Shown here one piece after another: positions 33,246 to 40,901 of a stretch of DNA of 64,000 nucleotides. Each line of letters starts with the position of its first letter. The stretch's first letter is position 1. A model generated the notes under the pieces. The model had not been told where the DNA came from and searched no databases. It saw only the letters and a program-made list of their open reading frames with translations. The position numbers and the translations under genes were made by a program. Origin of the DNA: Streptomyces sp. RKAG293 (GTDB taxonomy: Bacteria > Actinomycetota > Actinomycetes > Streptomycetales > Streptomycetaceae); NCBI RefSeq assembly GCF_023701745.1, contig NZ_JAJOZB010000001.1:6113501-6177500 (forward strand), read 5' to 3'.

Positions 33246-34155
33246 CCCGCTCGACGACCGCCTCCGGGACCTGGCTCGCGACACCGAGCCGCTGATCGTC
33301 CTCGCCCGTCCCGCCGATGTCCGCAGGCGGGGGGAGCGCCGCCGTGCCCGGCGCCGGGTGGGCGCGGTGGCCGTGGTGGCCGCGGCCGCGCTGGCCGTCG
33401 GCAGTTGGGCGGTCCTGCCGCGGCTGGAGAACGGCGCGCAGACCCCGGCGGTCGGTGGCTCCTCCTCGCCGGACCCGCTGCCGACCGACCCGCTGACCGG
33501 TGAACTGCTCCCGCCGACCGCGCTGCCCTGGGACTCCTACTGGCACTGGCGCACCGTCGCGGGGGATGTCTCGGCGAAGATCCCGCTCATGCACTGCGGA
33601 GCGTCGCTGTACGATCCGGCCTCGGCGAGTGTCCGTTTCTTTCAGGGGAACGAGAACAGCAGCGCGCGGTACGCGATCCACGCCCTCAGTAACGAGGCCA
33701 AGGCCGCTGCCGAACTGAACCGCATACGTGACGAATTGGGCAAATGTGGACTTGTTGCTGCTTACACTGGGAAGGAGGGGGGAACTATGGAGACCGTGTT
33801 CCGCGTCTACGCGGCAACGAAACAGGGCGGCCGGATGAACCAGGTGTGGCTGGCGAACCGGGGCCGGTACGTGTCGGTGCTCCAGGTGGTCATGCCGGTG
33901 CGCAAGGGACCGAATCCGCCGTACTTCGACGGGACGCCGGTGCAGTGCATGGCGCGGTCCCTCGAACGGCTCGCTCCCCCTTCCACCCAGGCCACCCCCG
34001 GCACCCCCAGTACTTCTCCGTCTTCCGCATTCGCCGGGGGCTCGGTCGGCGGCGGCGTCGACCAGACGACCGGGGGCGGGGTCCCGGCGGACCCGCCACC
34101 CGATGCGAAGTTCCCGCCGGGCTACTTCCCTTCGACTTCTCCTGACCGCTGCTGA
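33238..34155 (+). CDS. Single-pass membrane protein, candidate anti-sigma factor
   Basis: A 305-residue protein overlapping the sigma gene by 8 bp. Residues 1-40 are cytoplasmic and strongly basic (ADVRRRGERRRARRR), residues 42-62 form one membrane segment (VGAVAVVAAAALAVGSWAVL), and the remaining 240 residues lie outside with two cysteines (C120 and C169 approx.) that could bridge and a Pro/Ser/Thr/Gly-rich end. The coupled position after an ECF sigma gene is that of an anti-sigma factor. The short inner part lacks a recognisable HxxxCxxC zinc domain, so the role is inferred from position only. Confidence 0.8.
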   Translation: MADPLDDRLRDLARDTEPLIVLARPADVRRRGERRRARRRVGAVAVVAAAALAVGSWAVLPRLENGAQTPAVGGSSSPDPLPTDPLTGELLPPTALPWDSYWHWRTVAGDVSAKIPLMHCGASLYDPASASVRFFQGNENSSARYAIHALSNEAKAAAELNRIRDELGKCGLVAAYTGKEGGTMETVFRVYAATKQGGRMNQVWLANRGRYVSVLQVVMPVRKGPNPPYFDGTPVQCMARSLERLAPPSTQATPGTPSTSPSSAFAGGSVGGGVDQTTGGGVPADPPPDAKFPPGYFPSTSPDRC

Positions 34156-35423
34156 TGAGGACATTTCCCGTGACACCCATACGAACGTCCCGCATTCCCT
34201 TCTCCCGTATACGTGCCCTGGCCGTGCCGGCCCTGCTGGCCGTCGCGCTCACCGCCTGTGGCGGCGGCGGTGGCGGTGACAACGCCAAGGGCGGCAGCGA
34301 CAAGGGCGGCGCCGACGCTCCGGCGGCCGTGCCGGTCACCGTGTCGCCCGCCAACGGCAAGACCGGGGTCGACCCCGGCAGCCCGGTGAAGGTGTCGCTG
34401 ACCGAGGGCACCATCGGCGCCGTGACCGTCACCGCCGCGGCCAAGAGCAGCGACGGCGTCGAGGCCGTGGCGGTCACCGGCAAGCTGGACGCCGCCAAGC
34501 ACAGCTGGCAGTCCGACCGCACGATGACCCCCGGCACCGCCTACACGGTGAAGGTCACCGCGGCCGACAAGTCCGGCGCGCAGAAGGAGCAGACCAGCAC
34601 CTTCACCACGCTGGCCGCGGCCAAGACCAACGGCGTCACCGTCACCCCGGTGGGCAACGCGGTGGTCGGCGTGGGCCAGCCGGTCTCCATCGCCTTCGAC
34701 AAGCCGGTCACCAACCGCGCGGCCGTCGAGAAGCAGCTGTCCGTGACGACGACGCCCGCCGTGCAGGGCAGCTGGGGCTGGATCACCGACCCGCTGACCG
34801 GCACCCAGCGCGCCGACTGGCGCCCGGCCGCTTACTGGGCCAAGGGCACCAAGGTCACGATGACGGCCAAGCTCAGCGGCCTCGACACCGGCGGCGGCCG
34901 CTACCTGCGCCGCGATGTCACCTCCACCTTCACCATCGGCACCGCCCGGGTCTCCAAGGTCGACATCGGCGCCAAGAAGATGACGGTCACCGAGGACGGC
35001 AAGACCATCAAGGTCATCAACGTCTCGGCGGGCAAGAGCGACTTCCCGACCTGGAACGGCCGCATGGTCGTGCTCAGCAAGGAGTCCACGATCAAGATGA
35101 CGTCGGCGTCCGTCGGCATCGCCACCAACAAGGACGCCGCGGACTTCTACGACAAGGACGTCAAGATGGCGGTGCACCTGACCACTTCGGGCACCTTCGT
35201 CCACGCCGCTCCGTGGAACGACGCCAACATGGGCAAGGCGAACACCAGCCACGGCTGCGTCGGGATGTCGGACGCAGACGCCAAGTGGTTCTTCGACAAG
35301 GCCGTCCGCGGTGATGTCGTCGAGGTCGCCGGATCGACCCGCGCCACCGTCGACAAGGGCAACGGCTACGGCGACTGGAACCTCAGCGCCGAGGCGTGGG
35401 CCAAGCTGAGCGCCCTGTCCTGA
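34155..35423 (+). CDS. Lipoprotein L,D-transpeptidase (YkuD)
   Basis: A 422-residue secreted lipoprotein. The signal peptide ends in the lipobox LTAC with C35 as the lipid anchor. A Gly/Lys/Asp linker follows, then two Ig-like domains (about 60-260), then the YkuD catalytic domain with HLTTSGTFVHAAPW and SHGCVGMSDADAKWFF, where C368 is the nucleophile. It forms 3-3 cross-links in peptidoglycan on the outer membrane face, and such enzymes tolerate most beta-lactams. ATG overlaps the stop of the membrane protein gene (TGATG), so it is co-translated with the sigma/anti-sigma-like pair. Confidence 0.94.
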   Translation: MRTFPVTPIRTSRIPFSRIRALAVPALLAVALTACGGGGGGDNAKGGSDKGGADAPAAVPVTVSPANGKTGVDPGSPVKVSLTEGTIGAVTVTAAAKSSDGVEAVAVTGKLDAAKHSWQSDRTMTPGTAYTVKVTAADKSGAQKEQTSTFTTLAAAKTNGVTVTPVGNAVVGVGQPVSIAFDKPVTNRAAVEKQLSVTTTPAVQGSWGWITDPLTGTQRADWRPAAYWAKGTKVTMTAKLSGLDTGGGRYLRRDVTSTFTIGTARVSKVDIGAKKMTVTEDGKTIKVINVSAGKSDFPTWNGRMVVLSKESTIKMTSASVGIATNKDAADFYDKDVKMAVHLTTSGTFVHAAPWNDANMGKANTSHGCVGMSDADAKWFFDKAVRGDVVEVAGSTRATVDKGNGYGDWNLSAEAWAKLSALS

Positions 35424-35449
35424 CCCGCCCCGGAATCCGTCCCCGGGCC

Positions 35450-35521
35450 CGTTCCCGAACCGGTCACCGAGCCTGTGCTCGAACCCGTTCCCGAACCGGC
35501 CCGGGTGTCTCCGGTTCCGAT
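35450..35521 (+). repeat. Palindromic GTTCCCGAAC repeats after the transpeptidase gene
   Basis: The gap holds repeated CCCGTTCCCGAACCGG-type units, present twice in nearly identical form with shorter variants (CCTGTGCTCGAACCC) between. GTTCCCGAAC is itself nearly palindromic. The same family of repeats recurs after icmA at 38370-38413. No gene is seen here; possible terminator or mobile palindromic repeat. Confidence 0.6.
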
Positions 35522-35570
35522 GGACGAGACAGCCCCTCCCACTATGTGACCGACGGGTAGGCTCATCGGC

Positions 35571-36083
35571 GTGCCGAAGCCCCTGAGCCTGCCCTTCGAC
35601 CCCATCGCCCGCGCCGACGAGCTGTGGACCCAGCGCTGGGGACGCGTTCCGTCGATGGGCGCCATCACCTCGATCATGCGGGCCCAGCAGATCCTGCTGG
35701 GCCAGGTGGACGCCGTCGTCAAGCCGTACGGGCTGACCTTCGCCCGGTACGAGGCGCTGGTGCTGCTCACCTTCAGCAAGGCCGGCGAATTGCCGATGTC
35801 GAAGATCGGCGAGCGGCTGATGGTGCACCCCACGTCGGTCACCAACACCGTGGACCGCCTCGTCGGCTCCGGCCTGGTCGCCAAGCGGCCCAACCCGAAC
35901 GACGGACGCGGCACCCTCGCCTCCATCACCGACAAGGGCCGCGAGGTCGTCGACGCGGCCACCCGGGACCTGATGGCGATGGACTTCGGCCTCGGTGTCT
36001 ACGACGCCGAGGAGTGCGGCGAGATCTTCGCGTCGCTGCGCCCGCTGCGGATAGCCGCGGGCGACTTCGAGGACGGGCACTGA
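35571..36083 (+). CDS. MarR-family transcriptional regulator
   Basis: A 170-residue winged-helix regulator starting GTG. The recognition region is ELPMSKIGERLMVHPTSVTNTVDRLVGSGLV (about residues 68-98) and the wing RPNPNDGRGTLASITDKGREVV. The N-terminal 30 residues (FDPIARADELWTQRWG) match the long-arm MarR subgroup of actinobacteria. It lies 64 bp before a DUF3817 gene and 588 bp before icmA on the same strand, so it is a candidate regulator of icmA, though the palindrome there could belong to another protein. Confidence 0.9.
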   Translation: MPKPLSLPFDPIARADELWTQRWGRVPSMGAITSIMRAQQILLGQVDAVVKPYGLTFARYEALVLLTFSKAGELPMSKIGERLMVHPTSVTNTVDRLVGSGLVAKRPNPNDGRGTLASITDKGREVVDAATRDLMAMDFGLGVYDAEECGEIFASLRPLRIAAGDFEDGH

Positions 36084-36146
36084 AGCGGGCCGGCGTTCGA
36101 GGAGGGGCGTGAAGGCGCCGGAATCGCACCGGTTACGCTCAATGCC

Positions 36147-36485
36147 ATGAAACAAGGGACGCTGACCCGCTACCGCGTGATGGCCTATGTGACCGGCGTC
36201 CTGCTGGTCCTCCTCACCCTGGGCGTGATCGCGAAGTACCTCCTCGACATGAACGGGGCGGCCGGCTTCGTCACCGCCGTCGGGATCGCCCACGGCTGGC
36301 TCTACGTGGTCTACGTGGTGTTCGCCTTCGACCTGGGCTCCAAGGCGAAGTGGCCGCTGGGCAAGCTGGCCTGGGTGCTGCTCGCGGGCACGATCCCGAC
36401 CGCCGCCTTCTTCGTCGAGCGCAACGTGACGCGCGAGGTGGCCCCGCTGGTCGTCACCGCGAACGGCGAGCCCGCGCAGGCCTGA
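36147..36485 (+). CDS. DUF3817-family membrane protein
   Basis: A 112-residue protein with three hydrophobic segments (YVTGVLLVLLTLGVIAKYLL, IAHGWLYVVYVVFAFDLG, LAWVLLAGTIPTAAFFVE) in DUF3817 order, paralogous to the one at 26272. It follows the MarR gene with 63 bp between. A terminator hairpin lies downstream, which separates it from icmA. Function unknown. Confidence 0.87.
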   Translation: MKQGTLTRYRVMAYVTGVLLVLLTLGVIAKYLLDMNGAAGFVTAVGIAHGWLYVVYVVFAFDLGSKAKWPLGKLAWVLLAGTIPTAAFFVERNVTREVAPLVVTANGEPAQA

Positions 36486-36600
36486 CGCCCGTCGTGTGGC
36501 ACCTTGGTCGTGACGCACAGTGGGTGCCCCAGGGGGTGGCCCACAGGGTGACCTGAGGGGTGACACACGGTGTGTGACGCATCGCACGTGACGCATCGCA

Positions 36601-36626
36601 CCGCCCTTCCCGCAAGGGGTGGGCGG
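36601..36626 (+). terminator. Terminator hairpin before icmA
   Basis: CCGCCCTTCCC and GGGGTGGGCGG enclose a GCAA tetraloop; the stem has one mismatch and is followed by TTTG. It ends the MarR/DUF3817 transcript 45 bp before the icmA start. The 36486-36600 stretch before it contains repeated GTGACGCATCGCAC-like words. Confidence 0.65.
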
Positions 36627-36638
36627 TTTGCCATCGAC

Positions 36639-36662
36639 ATTTACTAGGACGTCCTAGTAAAT
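36639..36662. promoter_or_regulatory. 24-bp perfect palindrome upstream of icmA
   Basis: Both halves, ATTTACTAGGAC and its complement GTCCTAGTAAAT, are exact and meet without a spacer. The site ends 9 bp before the icmA ATG and there is almost no ribosome site space, so the transcript may be leaderless or nearly so, with the palindrome across the promoter. Probable operator of a TetR- or MarR-type repressor. Confidence 0.75.
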
Positions 36663-36670
36663 TCGAGGGT

Positions 36671-38371
36671 ATGGACGCCGAAGGCATCGAAGAGGGCCGC
36701 CAGCGCTGGCAGGCCCGGTACGACGCGGCTCGTAAGCGGGACGCGGACTTCACCACGCTCTCCGGGGATCCGGTCGAGCCCGTGTACGGGCCCGCCCCCG
36801 GCGACACCGTGGACGGCTTCGAGCGGATCGGATGGCCCGGCGAGTACCCGTTCACCCGCGGTCTGCACCCGACCGGGTACCGGGGCCGTACGTGGACGAT
36901 CCGGCAGTTCGCCGGCTTCGGCAACGCCGAGCAGACCAACGAGCGCTACAAGATGATCCTGGAGGCCGGCGGTGGCGGTCTCTCCGTCGCCTTCGACATG
37001 CCGACCCTGATGGGCCGCGACTCCGACGACGGCATGGCGCTGGGCGAGGTCGGCCACTGCGGTGTCGCCATCGACTCGGCCGCCGACATGGAGGTGCTCT
37101 TCGCGGGCATCCCGCTCGGCGACGTCACCACCTCGATGACGATCTCCGGCCCGGCCGTCCCGGTCTTCTGCATGTACCTGGTCGCCGCCGAGCGGCAGGG
37201 CGTCGACCCGGCCCTGCTCAACGGCACGCTGCAGACCGACATCTTCAAGGAGTACATCGCGCAGAAGGAGTGGCTCTTCTCTCCCGAGCCCCATCTGCGC
37301 CTCATCGGCGACCTCATGGAGCACTGCGCGACGGGCATCCCCGCGTACAAGCCGCTCTCCGTCTCCGGCTACCACATCCGCGAGGCCGGCTCCACGGCCG
37401 CGCAGGAGCTCGCGTACACCCTCGCCGACGGCTTCGGGTACGTGGAGCTGGGGCTGTCGCGCGGAATGGACGTCGACGCGTTCGCCCCCGGCCTGTCGTT
37501 CTTCTTCGACGCGCACCTCGACTTCTTCGAGGAGATCGCCAAGTTCCGCGCCGCCCGCCGCATCTGGGCGCGCTGGATGCGCGACGAGTACGGCGCCAAG
37601 ACCGACAAGGCGCAGTGGCTGCGGTTCCACACCCAGACCGCGGGCGTCTCGCTCACCGCCCAGCAGCCCTACAACAACGTCGTGCGCACCGCAGTGGAGG
37701 CGCTGGCCGCCGTCCTGGGCGGCACCAACTCCCTGCACACCAACGCCCTCGACGAGACCCTCGCGCTGCCGAGCGAGCAGGCCGCGGAGATCGCGCTGCG
37801 CACCCAGCAGGTCCTGATGGAGGAGACCGGCGTCGCGAACGTGGCCGACCCGCTGGGCGGCTCCTGGTACGTCGAGGCCCTCACCGACCGGATCGAGGCC
37901 GACGCCGAGAAGATCTTCGACAAGATCAGGGCGCTCGGCGCGAAGGCGGTCCCCAGCGGCAAGCACTCCGTCGGCCCCATCACCAGCGGCATCCTGCGCG
38001 GTATCGAGGACGGCTACTTCACCGGCGAGACCGCCGAGTCGGCCTTCCAGTACCAGCGCGCCCTGGAGAAGGGCGAGAAGCGCGTCGTCGGCGTCAACTG
38101 CCACCACGGCTCGGTCACCGGCGACCTGGAGATCCTCCGGGTCAGCCACGAGGTCGAGCGCGAGCAGGTGCGCGTGCTGGCCGCCCGCAAGGCGGCCCGC
38201 GACGACAGCGCCGTCCAGGACGCCCTCGCCGCCATGCTCGCCGCGGCCCGGGACGGCTCGAACATGATCGTCCCGATGCTCGCGGCGGCCCGTGCCGAGG
38301 CCACCCTCGGCGAGATCTGCGGTGTGCTGCGCGAGGAGTGGGGCACGTACACCGAGCCGGCCCGCTTCTGA
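36671..38371 (+). CDS. icmA: Isobutyryl-CoA mutase, large subunit
   Basis: A 566-residue adenosylcobalamin-dependent mutase substrate-binding subunit, which interconverts isobutyryl-CoA and n-butyryl-CoA with a separate small cobalamin-binding subunit. It has the TIM barrel only and lacks the C-terminal B12 domain with DxHxxG, as expected for IcmA. Two residues set substrate choice: F80 (RQFAGFGNAEQTNER) replaces the Tyr of methylmalonyl-CoA mutase, and Q198 (EYIAQKE) replaces its Arg. Both match IcmA. Other family motifs: SVAFDMPTLMGRDSDD, PLSVSGYHIREAGSTAAQE and GGTNSLHTNALDE. The small subunit gene is not in this window. Product supplies butyrate units for polyketides or valine breakdown. 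Confidence 0.93.
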   Translation: MDAEGIEEGRQRWQARYDAARKRDADFTTLSGDPVEPVYGPAPGDTVDGFERIGWPGEYPFTRGLHPTGYRGRTWTIRQFAGFGNAEQTNERYKMILEAGGGGLSVAFDMPTLMGRDSDDGMALGEVGHCGVAIDSAADMEVLFAGIPLGDVTTSMTISGPAVPVFCMYLVAAERQGVDPALLNGTLQTDIFKEYIAQKEWLFSPEPHLRLIGDLMEHCATGIPAYKPLSVSGYHIREAGSTAAQELAYTLADGFGYVELGLSRGMDVDAFAPGLSFFFDAHLDFFEEIAKFRAARRIWARWMRDEYGAKTDKAQWLRFHTQTAGVSLTAQQPYNNVVRTAVEALAAVLGGTNSLHTNALDETLALPSEQAAEIALRTQQVLMEETGVANVADPLGGSWYVEALTDRIEADAEKIFDKIRALGAKAVPSGKHSVGPITSGILRGIEDGYFTGETAESAFQYQRALEKGEKRVVGVNCHHGSVTGDLEILRVSHEVEREQVRVLAARKAARDDSAVQDALAAMLAAARDGSNMIVPMLAAARAEATLGEICGVLREEWGTYTEPARF

Positions 38372-38413
38372 GGCCGGTTCCGGGACCGGTTCCGGGACCG
38401 GTTCCCGAACCGG
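38370..38413 (+). repeat. Three CCGGTTCC-GGAACCGG-type palindromic repeats after icmA
   Basis: GGTTCCGGGACC occurs twice and GGTTCCCGAACC once in tandem with a 14-bp period, starting at the icmA stop codon. The units are related to those at 35450-35521. Confidence 0.6.
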
Positions 38414-38414
38414 T

Positions 38415-38449
38415 GGCGCACGCGACGGCTCCGCGCCGTTGCGTGCGCC
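38415..38449 (+). terminator. Strong terminator hairpin of icmA
   Basis: GGCGCACGCGACGG (38415-38428) pairs with CCGTTGCGTGCGCC (38436-38449), a 14-bp stem with one G-U pair and a 7-nt loop. Confidence 0.8.
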
Positions 38450-38535
38450 CGGGTGGGCGGGTGACGATGACGCTTCGCAGCGCACCGCATCACGCAGCGC
38501 ACCGCATCACACCGCACCACCGAAAGGCGCAGCCC

Positions 38536-38718
38536 GTGGCACTTGAGGCGACCGTCGGCGACGACGGGATGATCTACATCCGCGAGACGGACGAGCCGGA
38601 GATCGTGGCCGTCACCAGCCCCGCCAAGTGGGAGGCGTTCGTGAAGGGCGTCAAGGCGGGGGAGTTCGACGCGTTCGCGGAGGAGCCGGACGGAACCTCC
38701 GCCTCCGACACTCGCTAG
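38536..38718 (+). CDS. Small DUF397-like protein
   Basis: A 60-residue protein (MIYIRETDEPEIVAVTSPAK, WEAFVKGVKAGEFDAF) that resembles the DUF397 domain: a beta hairpin with a reported DSK/DP-like turn, followed by the W-x-x-F-x-x-G-V-K-x-G-E-F-D helix. GTG start with GAAAGG at 6 nt. DUF397 proteins usually partner XRE regulators in actinobacteria; no such partner is next to this one. Its stop codon overlaps the stop of the convergent kinase gene (CTAG). Confidence 0.75.
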   Translation: MALEATVGDDGMIYIRETDEPEIVAVTSPAKWEAFVKGVKAGEFDAFAEEPDGTSASDTR

Positions 38719-40142
38719 GACTTGCCCGATGGGTGGTCCTGGAAGCTCACCCGGAACAGGGCGCCGCCGCCCGGTGCCGGTTCCGCGGTGATGGTGGCGC
38801 CGTGTGCGTGGGCGATCTGCCGGGCCATGGCGAGACCGAGGCCGGAGCCGGGCAGCGCGCGGGCGGAGTCCGCGCGGTAGAAGCGGTCGAAGACGTACGG
38901 GGCGTCCTGCGCGGCGATCCCCGGCCCGTGGTCGCGGACGGTCAGCTCCACCGCCTGCCCGCGACGTGACTCGGAGCCGGTCCGGGTGAGGGCGACCTCG
39001 ACCGGGGCTCCCGGCGGGCTGAACTTGGCCGCGTTGTCCAGGAGGTTGGTCAGCAGCCGGCTGAGCCGGGCCGGGACGCCGGGCACGTGCGCCGGGGCGG
39101 CGGCCGGGTCCGTGGCCAGGGTGAAGGGGACGTCGGGCCAGTGGCCGCGGGCGGCCCGTACGGCATGGCCCGCCAGGTCGGCGAGGCCCACGTCCTCGAC
39201 CAGCGGCAGCGGTTCCTCGTCCCGCGCCAGCTCGATCAGGTCGTTGACGAGCTGGGTGACCTCGCGCAGCTGCCGCTGCAGGGCGCCGGAGGCGCGGTCC
39301 CGCTGGGCGTCGGTGAGCCGGTCGGCGCGCGCCAGCAGGTCGGCGTTGGTGCGCAGCGCGGTGAGCGGTGTGCGCAGCTCGTGCGAGGCGTCGGCGACCA
39401 GCCGGCGCTGCGCCGCGACGGACTGTTCCAGCTCGCCGAGCATGGTGTTGAAGGCGGTGGCGAGCCGGGTGACCTCGTCCTGGCGGTGTTCGGGACCGGC
39501 CGGGATCTCGATCCGGTGCCGGGCGTCCCGGGTGGCGGCGATCCGTTCCGCCGTGGCCGTCAGCCGGGCGACCGGCGCCAGTCCCGTCCGGGAGACCCAG
39601 TAGCCGAGGAGGGCGGCGAGCAGCACCCCCGTGCCGCCGACGCCCGCCAGCAGCCAGGCGGCCTGCCGGACGCCCTGCTCGACGGTGTCGGACCGCACCG
39701 CCACCTGCAGCGCCCGGCCACCTCCGAAGCCGCTGGTGAACATCCGCGCCGGATGCCCGGACAGCGTGACGTTGCTGAAGTACGCCGGACGGTCCCCGGC
39801 CGCGACCTCCCGAACCGGCGCGGAGACCGGCAGCGGGTACGGCTCCCGCGGGTCGGCCGCCGGGTCCGCCGGGACGATCTGCGAGCAGGCGGGCGCCGAC
39901 AGGTACACGCACTCCCCGGCCACCACCTGCGGACTCTCGCCGCGGTGCTGCTGCTTGACCAGCGTCGCCGACTGGGTGAGATGCAGATCCAGTTGGTGGA
40001 CGAGTTCGTAGCGGATGACGAAGAAGGCCGCCGCGCAGACCCCGACCGCGACCAGGGCGACGGCGGCGGACGCCGCGACCGCCAGCCGGGTGCGCAGCGG
40101 CCGGTGCCGGCGCCAGCGCGCCATCCCGCGGGTCCCCGTCAT
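38715..40142 (-). CDS. Sensor histidine kinase (HAMP, OmpR-type system)
   Basis: A 475-residue kinase with two membrane segments (about 22-44 and 163-183) enclosing a 118-residue outside sensor domain that has a Cys pair (C78, C86). HAMP follows (SRTGLAPVARLTATAERIAA), then the HisKA helix with H254 in DASHELRTPLTAL, the N box LLTNLLDNAAKFS, G1 RDHGPGIAAQD and G2 GSGLGLAMARQIAHAHGA. Overlaps its regulator gene by 4 bp. The pair is divergent from the MurG-like/dehydratase operon and may control it, which would point to a cell-surface signal. Confidence 0.92.
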   Translation of the reverse strand: MTGTRGMARWRRHRPLRTRLAVAASAAVALVAVGVCAAAFFVIRYELVHQLDLHLTQSATLVKQQHRGESPQVVAGECVYLSAPACSQIVPADPAADPREPYPLPVSAPVREVAAGDRPAYFSNVTLSGHPARMFTSGFGGGRALQVAVRSDTVEQGVRQAAWLLAGVGGTGVLLAALLGYWVSRTGLAPVARLTATAERIAATRDARHRIEIPAGPEHRQDEVTRLATAFNTMLGELEQSVAAQRRLVADASHELRTPLTALRTNADLLARADRLTDAQRDRASGALQRQLREVTQLVNDLIELARDEEPLPLVEDVGLADLAGHAVRAARGHWPDVPFTLATDPAAAPAHVPGVPARLSRLLTNLLDNAAKFSPPGAPVEVALTRTGSESRRGQAVELTVRDHGPGIAAQDAPYVFDRFYRADSARALPGSGLGLAMARQIAHAHGATITAEPAPGGGALFRVSFQDHPSGKS

Positions 40143-40837
40143 CCGAGGTCCAGCCGGTAGCCGACACCGTGCACGGTCTGCACCAGCCGCGGCTCGCCGC
40201 CCGCCTCCAGCTTCCGCCGCAGATAACCGATGTAGACGGCCAGCGAGTTGGAGTCCGGGCCGAAGTCATGGCCCCAGACCCGCTCCAGGATCACCTCGCG
40301 CGGCAGCGCCTGCCCCGGGTGCCGCATCAGCAGCTCCAGCAGCGCGAACTCGGTACGGCTGAACTCCAGCGGGCGGCCGCCCCTGCTGCCGGTGCGGGTG
40401 ACCGGCTGGACGACCAGGTCCGCGTACGACAGCTCCGGTTCCTCGCCGCCCCCCGACGCGGCCCGGCGCAGCAACGCCCGCAGCCGGGCCAGCAGTTCGT
40501 CCAGGGCGAAGGGCTTGACGAGGTAGTCGTCGGCGCCCGCGTCCAGGCCGTCGACCCGCTCGCTCACCGAGTCGAGCGCCGTGAGGACGAGGACGGGCGT
40601 ACGGTCGCCCAGCCCGCGCAGCCGCCGGCAGACCGCCAGCCCGTCGAGCACCGGCATCATCACGTCCAGCACGATCGCGTCCGGCTGCCAGGCCGCCACC
40701 TCCGACAGCGCGGCGAGCCCGTCGGCGGCCCCGCGCACCGCGTAGCCCTCGACGGTGAGGCCGTCCTCGACGGCGGCGCGTACCTCGGGTTCGTCGTCCA
40801 CGACGAGGATGCGGGCGGGCGGTGGTGCAGTGTCCAT
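40139..40837 (-). CDS. OmpR/PhoB-family response regulator
   Basis: A 232-residue regulator. The receiver has D15/D16, phospho-acceptor D58 (AIVLDVMMP), T86 and K108 (YLVKPFALDELLARL). The winged-helix output domain spans about 140-230 (LEFSRTEFALLELLMRHPGQALPREVILERVWG, SLAVYIGYLRRKLEAGGEPRLVQTVHGVGYRL, in pieces). It is the first gene of the operon with the kinase. Direct repeats in the shared promoter region at 40861-40880 have the form PhoB-family proteins bind. Confidence 0.94.
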   Translation of the reverse strand: MDTAPPPARILVVDDEPEVRAAVEDGLTVEGYAVRGAADGLAALSEVAAWQPDAIVLDVMMPVLDGLAVCRRLRGLGDRTPVLVLTALDSVSERVDGLDAGADDYLVKPFALDELLARLRALLRRAASGGGEEPELSYADLVVQPVTRTGSRGGRPLEFSRTEFALLELLMRHPGQALPREVILERVWGHDFGPDSNSLAVYIGYLRRKLEAGGEPRLVQTVHGVGYRLDLG

Positions 40838-40860
40838 GGGCCCAAGGGTCCCAAACCGGG

Positions 40861-40880
40861 CTCTTAGAACCCTCTTAGAC
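40861..40880. promoter_or_regulatory. Direct repeat, probable response regulator site
   Basis: CTCTTAGAAC is followed at once by CCTCTTAGAC, so TCTTAGA occurs twice with an 11-bp period. Such 11-bp direct repeats are the usual binding form for OmpR/PhoB proteins. The site lies 24 bp upstream of the regulator start and 22 bp upstream of the MurG-like gene, so it could control both. Confidence 0.6.
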
Positions 40881-40901
40881 CGTCCCGTCAGCGTTGCGGC
40901 C

